This document shows positions 7,289 to 11,703 of a DNA stretch of 11,703 nucleotides, piece after piece. The stretch comes from Clostridiaceae bacterium. GTDB lineage: Bacteria > Bacillota > Clostridia > Saccharofermentanales > DTU023. The stretch spans positions 1 through 11,703 of the forward strand of contig JAAZGN010000102.1 of assembly GCA_012511185.1 (NCBI GenBank). Reading direction: 5' to 3'. The translations under genes were made by a program, and so were the position numbers. The notes beneath the pieces were generated by a model. It did no database searches. It had not been told where the DNA came from and worked only from the letters and a program-made list of their open reading frames with translations. Numbering within the stretch: the stretch's first letter is position 1; every line of letters starts with the position of its first letter.

Positions 7289-7317
7289 AGTGTACACATT
7301 ATGAAAAGTGCGGTCAA
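7289..7317 (-). promoter_or_regulatory. Sigma-A-type promoter for the nucleoside transport operon
   Basis: On the minus strand TTGACC (7312-7317) and TACACT (7289-7294) are separated by exactly 17 bases, giving 5/6 and 4/6 matches to consensus. It lies 41 bp past the stop of the upstream gene and points at the binding-protein gene, with a predicted start near 7282. An 8-bp palindrome covers the -10 box and may be an operator. No terminator is seen between this promoter and the upstream gene, so some read-through is possible. Confidence 0.6.
7290..7297. promoter_or_regulatory. GTGTACAC palindrome overlapping the -10 box (possible operator)
   Basis: The perfect 8-bp palindrome GTGTACAC covers five of the six bases of the predicted -10 element. 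Slightly wider, ATGTG at 7283-7287 and CACAT at 7295-7299 form an inverted repeat with a 7-base spacer. A second palindrome, TCTTAAGA (7318-7325), abuts the -35 box. Binding here would block polymerase. The regulator is not in the window, and short palindromes can arise by chance. Confidence 0.3.
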
Positions 7318-7357
7318 TCTTAAGACGGGTTCCACTTCATTAGATCGGCTCATTGTG

Positions 7358-8515
7358 TCAAGCCTCCGGCGCATAGCGCCTGACGCCCGCAACCCGGCCG
7401 GCAAGCTCCAGGGCCTCTGTTGAATCGATGGCGATAAGCCGCAGGGTCGGCTTGCCCGCAAGATCGATCAGCAGCTGGGCATCGGCGACCCGCATGGCCA
7501 GGGAGGCCAGTGTGTCCTGGCCGGTCTTTGAGTGAAAAAAAATGATATCACCTTCCTCCATCGATTTGAGATCAGGTACTCCCTCCCCGTTTTCCTCAAG
7601 CTCAACCGGCCGGCCCTGTTCAAAAAGGACGTAGCGGTCGCGGGACAGACTCAAGCCGTTCAAAAGGCCGGCCACGTGCAGGGCGCCCTCCAGGCTGATG
7701 CCGCGGGCCGTCAAGCCCCCCGGCATGACGGGGCTGTTATGGAAGGCCATCATGGTTACGACCAGCAGCTGCTGGATATTGTCTTCCGGAACCAGGGCCG
7801 CAAGAGGCGAAACCAGCATGACACCTGTCGCGTTGATCCAGCCGGTCTTCAGGCCGGGCAACTTGACCCTGAGCAGGTCACCGTTCCGGTAATCGGCGTA
7901 GAGGACGGTTCCCATGGGCGCCTCCACGACCAGGGAGCCCGACCGGGCGTGGCTCATGACCCGCTTGAATTGCACCCGCACGATGATCCGGGCCACACTG
8001 CCCTCCGGTGAAATCGAATCCGTATCGGCAACCAGGTGGCTCCGCCTGACGTAGCCGGTCACGCCGTCATCCAGCCGGACCTGAATAAAGGCTCTCCCTC
8101 CCGCATCAAGCATGGTCACGTGTTCATTCAAAAGAGCTTCGGCCACACGTGTGCTTGTGGCATCCGGTTCAGAAAATACAGGGGCCGCCGCGACACTTAC
8201 CACGGCGGTATCCTCGTCGTGCAGGTAATGGTCCCAGCCGTCGGGCAGGGTTTCCTCAACCGGGGGCGTGATGTCAAACTCAAAGCTCCGCTCGGAAATC
8301 TGCGGCACGATGAAAAACAGGCCGGCCATGAGAAGGGTAAAGACCAGGATCGCGATCAGCCATGAAGGGACACGCCGTTTCCTGCTGATGAGAAAGACCG
8401 GCTTGCTTCTCTTTTTTTTCTTTGAAAGGGGTTCCGGCTCCAACTGATCCGGTGTAATGCCCCGCTTGATTTCGATTTTTTGCGGGCTGAACTTGTCCTC
8501 TTGTTTGTCAGTCAT
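7358..8515 (-). CDS. Membrane-anchored protein with two SH3-like domains and a degenerate NlpC/P60-like domain
   Basis: This 385-residue protein has a charged, Lys/Arg-rich cytoplasmic N-terminus (1-49), one membrane segment (about 51-71) and an extracellular part. The latter shows two bacterial SH3-like segments (about 102-163 and 175-236), recognisable by patterns such as V-F-S-E-P...G-Y-V-R-R-S-H-L and L-R-V-K-L...T-G-W-I-N. The C-terminal part (about 250-365) resembles an NlpC/P60 cell-wall peptidase. Residues 267-277 follow the GG-x(4)-GFDCSG pattern, and M-E-E-G-D-I-I-F-F (319-327) follows the L-x-P-G-D-L-V-F-F pattern. Leu275 stands where the catalytic Cys should be, and no His sits at the expected downstream position, so the domain is probably inactive. 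A role in binding peptidoglycan is the likeliest inference. It overlaps acpS by 8 bp, with GGGGAG upstream of the ATG. The TM and SH3 assignments are firmer than the NlpC/P60 one. Confidence 0.8.
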   Translation of the reverse strand: MTDKQEDKFSPQKIEIKRGITPDQLEPEPLSKKKKRSKPVFLISRKRRVPSWLIAILVFTLLMAGLFFIVPQISERSFEFDITPPVEETLPDGWDHYLHDEDTAVVSVAAAPVFSEPDATSTRVAEALLNEHVTMLDAGGRAFIQVRLDDGVTGYVRRSHLVADTDSISPEGSVARIIVRVQFKRVMSHARSGSLVVEAPMGTVLYADYRNGDLLRVKLPGLKTGWINATGVMLVSPLAALVPEDNIQQLLVVTMMAFHNSPVMPGGLTARGISLEGALHVAGLLNGLSLSRDRYVLFEQGRPVELEENGEGVPDLKSMEEGDIIFFHSKTGQDTLASLAMRVADAQLLIDLAGKPTLRLIAIDSTEALELAGRVAGVRRYAPEA

Positions 8516-8906
8516 CCGCTGTCTCCCCCCCGGGGTGAACGACCGTGCTCAGGACGCAAAGGGCGACGGCGTACTCATTCTCGTGCGAAATGCTGAGTGA
8601 CAGCCCTTGACCGCCAAGTCTTTCATAAAGGGCCCTGGCAGCCCCGTGCAGCAAGGCTCGGGGCGCGCCGGCGGGATCGCGCAAAATCTCGATGTCGCGA
8701 AAAGAGATCCCCTCCCTGCCGATACCGGAACCCAAAGCCTTTGATACGGCTTCCTTCGCCGCGTAACGGCCTGCCAGCCTGCGCGGGTCCCCGGCACAGA
8801 TGACCTTTTCATCCTCCGTATAGACACGGTTGAGGAAGCGGTCGCCATGGCGCGCCAACACCCCCTCAAGGCGTCTGACCGATATGAGATCAACTCCCGT
8901 TCGCAT
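8508..8906 (-). CDS. acpS: Holo-[acyl-carrier-protein] synthase
   Basis: AcpS transfers the 4'-phosphopantetheine arm of coenzyme A to a serine of acyl carrier protein, making it active for fatty acid synthesis in the cytosol. The 132-residue length is normal for the family. Both metal and CoA-binding motifs are present: G-V-D-L-I with Asp6 at the N-terminus, and R-Y-A-A-K-E-A-V-S-K-A-L-G (47-59) with Glu52. The C-terminal L-S-I-S-H-E-N-E-Y-A-V-A strand (104-115) is also typical. AAGGA lies six bases before the ATG. It begins 9 bp after the ATPase gene and overlaps the following membrane protein gene by 8 bp (ATGACTGA), so it is likely part of the same transcript. An acpS gene is not normally tied functionally to primosome genes; the link is probably only transcriptional. 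Confidence 0.96.
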   Translation of the reverse strand: MRTGVDLISVRRLEGVLARHGDRFLNRVYTEDEKVICAGDPRRLAGRYAAKEAVSKALGSGIGREGISFRDIEILRDPAGAPRALLHGAARALYERLGGQGLSLSISHENEYAVALCVLSTVVHPGGETADD

Positions 8907-8915
8907 AAGCCATCC

Positions 8916-9935
8916 TTAAGGCATTTCGTTTTTTTGCCGCAATCGCAAATCATCGCCGATGAAGGCGTACTTGAGAAAATTGCCGTTCAGGCGGCTGGCG
9001 ATACGGCCGTCATAGAGACGGGAAAAATCAGCCACCTCGATGTTGGAGGCGATAATGGTGGCAAGTTTTCGGTGCTGGCGGGCGTCAAGCAGGAGGATCA
9101 GCTGAGCGTAAGTGTCGGGAGTGGCCGGTTCTGTCCCCAGATCATCGATCAACAAGAGGTCCCAGGTCTGGAGTGCATGGAACAGCATGGAAAGCTCCTC
9201 CAGCAAATCGGGATCAGGCCGAAAGGAGGCCTTTTGCCTTTTGTGCCGCGTGATCAGGTCAAAAAGGTTGGGAGCCGTGATGTAGACGACGGATCTGCCC
9301 TCCTCCATCAAGCGGTGGCCCATGCATTGCATCAGGAAAGTCTTGCCTGTCCCCGGCGCTCCCGAGAAGAAAAGGTTGCGTTCTCGCAGCCGGTCAAAGT
9401 GACCCGTGTAAAGCTGGGCCATCTTCTGATGTTTCGCCATCTGTCCGCGGGCTGAAACAAGTTCTTCGCCGCATTTCAGCTCCCTGTTGCTGAACAAGTT
9501 GAGATTGAAGTTGGCAAAGATGTGGCTTTCATCGATCACATCGGGGAAATAGGCGGGCAAAATTTCCTGGATGATCTGTCTGCGGCACCGGCACCAGTCC
9601 CCGTCGACCCTGCCGGTATCCCGGCAGGCGCGGCAGACATAAACCGGCTGGTCGTAGCCGTCGTCAATGCCGTGGCGCTTCAAAAATGAAAGGCGTTCTT
9701 CCTCGATACGGGCAAAGGATGCCGCCTCCTGGGCGGCCTGGCCCGGTTCCTGCTCAAACACAGCCAAAAGTTGGTCAAGACCCGCCATCCTGAGCTTGCG
9801 GTCAAGGCTTTCCAAGTCGGGAAACTGCGTATAAAGCCGGCTCAACCGCTCGTCCCGCGCATGGAAGGCCTCGTTGCGACGCTGTTCATAGATGCGCACC
9901 AGGTCATGGTTGATTTTCTGAGTCAGACTTTTCAT
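8916..9935 (-). CDS. DnaC/DnaI-like AAA+ ATPase, probable replicative helicase loader
   Basis: This 339-residue protein appears to be the helicase loader that places the replicative DNA helicase on the origin or on stalled forks. The N-terminal half is charged and helical (1-90). It leads into a four-cysteine cluster, C-x2-C-x10-C-x-C at 101, 104, 115 and 117, the expected zinc site for DnaI/DnaC-type loaders. The AAA+ domain has Walker A G-A-P-G-T-G-K-T (192-199), Walker B L-L-L-I-D-D (260-265), sensor-1 Asn298 in A-S-N, and Arg311/Arg315 in R-I-A-S-R-L as arginine-finger candidates. It overlaps the DnaD-domain gene by 4 bp (ATGA). That pairing of DnaD-type protein and loader is typical of Firmicute primosomes and argues against the related IS21 helper IstB. 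Confident on family, good on role. Confidence 0.93.
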   Translation of the reverse strand: MKSLTQKINHDLVRIYEQRRNEAFHARDERLSRLYTQFPDLESLDRKLRMAGLDQLLAVFEQEPGQAAQEAASFARIEEERLSFLKRHGIDDGYDQPVYVCRACRDTGRVDGDWCRCRRQIIQEILPAYFPDVIDESHIFANFNLNLFSNRELKCGEELVSARGQMAKHQKMAQLYTGHFDRLRERNLFFSGAPGTGKTFLMQCMGHRLMEEGRSVVYITAPNLFDLITRHKRQKASFRPDPDLLEELSMLFHALQTWDLLLIDDLGTEPATPDTYAQLILLLDARQHRKLATIIASNIEVADFSRLYDGRIASRLNGNFLKYAFIGDDLRLRQKNEMP

Positions 9936-10990
9936 GAGTCAGGCCCGCCCTCCAACTCATCGGAGTCGATGCGCGGCATCCGCGTGTCGTATCCTGTCCC
10001 GCTGTCCGCGTCGCGTTCTTCACCTTCCCTGAAATTGCCGCGATTGTCGCGGGCCAGGACTTGCTTTCTCCTCGCCCGCCCCGCTTCAGCTTCACGGTTT
10101 TTCTCATAGTCCCTGACAAGTTCGATGGTCGTCAGTCCGCCTTCGTGCCAATCCTTGAGCACGGCAGTGACAAAACGGATGCTCGGTTTCGAAGCGCCCC
10201 GGGTCTTTGCCAGTGCCTCGTCGATGATCTCCTGGTCGTAACCGAATTCATCGATCCACATCTCAATATCCTTCAAATCGTATTCGGTCAGAACCCGCCG
10301 GAGTTTTTTGCCGACATAGGCTTTAATCTTGTTTTTTTCGAGGAAACGGGCGTAGTAAACGGACAGCTGATCGTAGGTTTTGACCCCGGCCGCCGCCCAG
10401 TCCTCGGCGATCCTGTTGGCGTAGCCCGGCCCGTCCAGCCTGTTGTTGTTGGCTGCTTCCTGAAAGAGAGCATAGATCACTTCCGGCTCGAAACCGTAGG
10501 CCTCAAACCAGCGGTCGATCTGATCGTACCACATGAAGGTCATGATGCCCTGAAAAAAGGTCATCTTGATCAGGTTGACCATCCGCTCGCGCTCTTCGTT
10601 CAAATTTTCACGTTGCGTAATTTCGCTCGGCAGTGATGAAGCAATGGGACGGTATCTTTTTTGCAGTTCAAGCATCTTCAGGTCGGTGATGGAAATGTCA
10701 GTATCTCCCACCACGATCAGGTGCATGCGCTGGAGTTCAAGCAGGGATTCGTCCACGGCTTCCTCCGTGATCCCCAGGCGGTCGGCGATGTCGGACCGGG
10801 TCGCGTCACGCGACCCATAGGCGGAAACACTGTTGAGGAAGAGGTAGCACTTGACCGCGTTGCCGCTCAATTTCGGCATCATGTCATGGATAAACAAATC
10901 AGGAACCGGTGTGTCGCTGAACATGATCGAATGATCTTCTTTGATACGCAAATCAGGCACCCCTCTCTTACGAACGTCGTGCCTTCTCAT
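9932..10990 (-). CDS. DnaD-domain primosome protein with two DnaD domains
   Basis: This protein of 352 residues or fewer is probably a replication-initiation or restart protein of the DnaD/DnaB type, which remodels DNA and helps recruit the helicase loader encoded next. An N-terminal winged-helix-like segment (about 25-110) includes D-x-F-I-H-D and a helix-turn-helix-like stretch at 64-92. Two DnaD (DnaB_2) domains follow at about 145-205 and 224-288. Each ends with the hallmark Y/F-x3-I/V-x3-W-x3-G: Y-A-N-R-I-A-E-D-W-A-A-A-G and F-V-T-A-V-L-K-D-W-H-E-G-G. The tail (295-352) is highly charged and probably disordered. The ATG at 10990 has only GGAG nine bases upstream. A TTG at 10951 has a better site (GAGAGGGGTG, six bases upstream) and is a credible true start, removing 13 residues. 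Confidence 0.88.
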   Translation of the reverse strand: MRRHDVRKRGVPDLRIKEDHSIMFSDTPVPDLFIHDMMPKLSGNAVKCYLFLNSVSAYGSRDATRSDIADRLGITEEAVDESLLELQRMHLIVVGDTDISITDLKMLELQKRYRPIASSLPSEITQRENLNEERERMVNLIKMTFFQGIMTFMWYDQIDRWFEAYGFEPEVIYALFQEAANNNRLDGPGYANRIAEDWAAAGVKTYDQLSVYYARFLEKNKIKAYVGKKLRRVLTEYDLKDIEMWIDEFGYDQEIIDEALAKTRGASKPSIRFVTAVLKDWHEGGLTTIELVRDYEKNREAEAGRARRKQVLARDNRGNFREGEERDADSGTGYDTRMPRIDSDELEGGPDS

Positions 10991-11016
10991 CTTAACAAAC
11001 TCCGGTCAAGTAACAA
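10989..11016 (-). promoter_or_regulatory. Possible promoter for the dnaD-like/acpS unit
   Basis: TTGTTA (11011-11016) and TAAGAT (10989-10994) are spaced by 16 bases, each a 4/6 match, and TGT directly before the -10 gives an extended -10 element. It lies right after the upstream terminator, where a promoter is expected. The -10 box overlaps the ATG at 10990, so if it is used the first gene must start further in, for example at the TTG at 10951. The match is weak. Confidence 0.3.
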
Positions 11017-11039
11017 GGGAGAACCTGGCAGGCTCTCCC
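11017..11039 (-). terminator. Intrinsic terminator of the pyruvate:ferredoxin oxidoreductase gene
   Basis: On the minus strand GGGAGAGCCU pairs with AGGUUCUCCC (10 bp, with one G-U pair) around a three-base GCC loop, followed by the U-rich UUGUUACUU. It starts 25 bp after the oxidoreductase stop codon, as expected for a rho-independent terminator. The U run is interrupted, so efficiency may be moderate. Confidence 0.7.
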
Positions 11040-11064
11040 CCGGACTTGCGACAGCCCCCTGCGC

Positions 11065-11703
11065 CTATTCCGTCTTTGCCAGACGGAGATAAGTCTGGTA
11101 GCGCTCATCGGCAGCCTGGCGGGCCAGGTCGAAGATCTCCTCTACCTTGTCCTCGGAATACTTCTGGTGCAGCGATGTGTAGCGGACTTCCCGCTCCAGG
11201 AATTCTTTGTAATCCCTGGTCGGCGGCTTGGAGTCAAGCACAAAAGGATTCCTGGCCGGATCTTCGGCTGCGTGGGCAGGATTATAGCGCCACAGATGCC
11301 AGTAACCCGTTTCAACCGCGTCTTTTTCGCGCTGCTGGGACAGGGTTAAGCCACCCCGGATCCCGTGGTTAATGCAGGGTGCGTAAGCGATTACAAGAGA
11401 GGGGCCATTCCAGGCCTCCGCCTCGCGAAGGGCCCGTAATGTCTGGGCCTGGCTGGCACCCATGGCAATCTGGGCGACATAGACGTAGCCGTAGGCAACG
11501 GCCATCATACCCAGGTCTTTTTTCTTCAGGGGCTTGCCTCCGGCGGCAAACTGGGCGACAGCGCCCAGCTGGGTCGCCTTGGATGCCTGGCCGCCCGTGT
11601 TGGAATAGACTTCGGTATCCAGGACCAGGACGTTGACATCCTCGCCTGAGGCCAGGACGTGGTCCAGGCCGCCATAGCCGATGTCATAGGCCCAGCCGTC
11701 ACC
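11065..11703 (-). CDS. nifJ: Pyruvate:ferredoxin (flavodoxin) oxidoreductase, C-terminal part
   Basis: The gene runs off the right edge. The 212 residues present are the C-terminal end of a protein that is about 1,170-1,190 residues long in the single-chain form of the family. The enzyme oxidatively decarboxylates pyruvate to acetyl-CoA and CO2 and passes electrons to ferredoxin or flavodoxin in the cytosol of anaerobes. The visible part carries the thiamine diphosphate and magnesium site: G-D-G-W-A-Y-D at the very start, then D-T-E-V-Y-S-N-T-G-G-Q (fragment residues 29-39). These are followed by the conserved Q-x-S/T-K-A-T...G-K-x-x-x-K-K-D-L-G region and A-P-C-I-N-H-G-I. The gene ends in TAG at 11065 and is followed by its own terminator. 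No defect is seen. The rest of the protein, including the iron-sulphur domain, lies outside the window. Confidence 0.95.
   Translation of the reverse strand, partial: GDGWAYDIGYGGLDHVLASGEDVNVLVLDTEVYSNTGGQASKATQLGAVAQFAAGGKPLKKKDLGMMAVAYGYVYVAQIAMGASQAQTLRALREAEAWNGPSLVIAYAPCINHGIRGGLTLSQQREKDAVETGYWHLWRYNPAHAAEDPARNPFVLDSKPPTRDYKEFLEREVRYTSLHQKYSEDKVEEIFDLARQAADERYQTYLRLAKTE

Noticed and set aside
7129..7461. 110-codon minus-strand frame spanning the leader and the end of the SH3 protein gene
   Set aside because: It has no convincing ribosome site, its first part is out of frame inside a real gene, and its composition is not protein-like.
8916..9935. DnaC-like ATPase as an IS21 helper (IstB) and hence a mobile element
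   Set aside because: No IstA transposase or inverted repeats are nearby, and the four-cysteine cluster and adjacent DnaD-domain gene fit a chromosomal helicase loader.

Overview
The window looks like chromosomal DNA from a fairly GC-rich anaerobic Firmicute of the Clostridia type. This is inferred from four things: the C-terminus of a pyruvate:ferredoxin oxidoreductase, a DnaD-domain protein paired with a DnaC/DnaI-type helicase loader, strong purine-rich Shine-Dalgarno sites, and a BMP-type nucleoside ABC importer. All eleven genes are on the minus strand, so the biological order runs from high to low coordinates. Two genes are cut by the window edges. No tRNA, rRNA, CRISPR array, insertion sequence or phage gene was seen.

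The right end (11703 down to about 11017) holds the last 212 residues of the oxidoreductase, closed by an intrinsic terminator. A compact unit follows (10990 to 7358): a protein with two DnaD domains, a zinc-site DnaC/DnaI-like ATPase, holo-ACP synthase (acpS), and a membrane-anchored protein with two SH3-like domains. That last protein ends in what looks like an NlpC/P60 domain that has lost its catalytic residues. Neighbouring genes overlap by 4 or 8 bp or sit 9 bp apart, which suggests one transcript.

A 253-bp non-coding stretch (7105-7357) separates this unit from the next. It contains a good sigma-A-type promoter whose -10 box overlaps a GTGTACAC palindrome. It also predicts a 5' leader of about 178 nt with several possible, partly exclusive stems.

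The left part (7104 to 1) is a nucleoside uptake and salvage operon: BMP-family binding lipoprotein, double ABC ATPase, two permeases, two different nucleoside hydrolases, and the start of a flavodoxin-fold NAD(P)H oxidoreductase. The expected flow is capture of nucleosides outside the cell, ATP-driven import, then cytosolic cleavage to ribose and free base. A 12-bp hairpin between the binding protein and the ATPase gene probably lets the binding protein be made in excess.

Most of the window is conventional. The parts most worth a second look are the structured leader, the apparently dead NlpC/P60 protein, the tandem unlike hydrolases, and the oxidoreductase tied to the end of the salvage operon.
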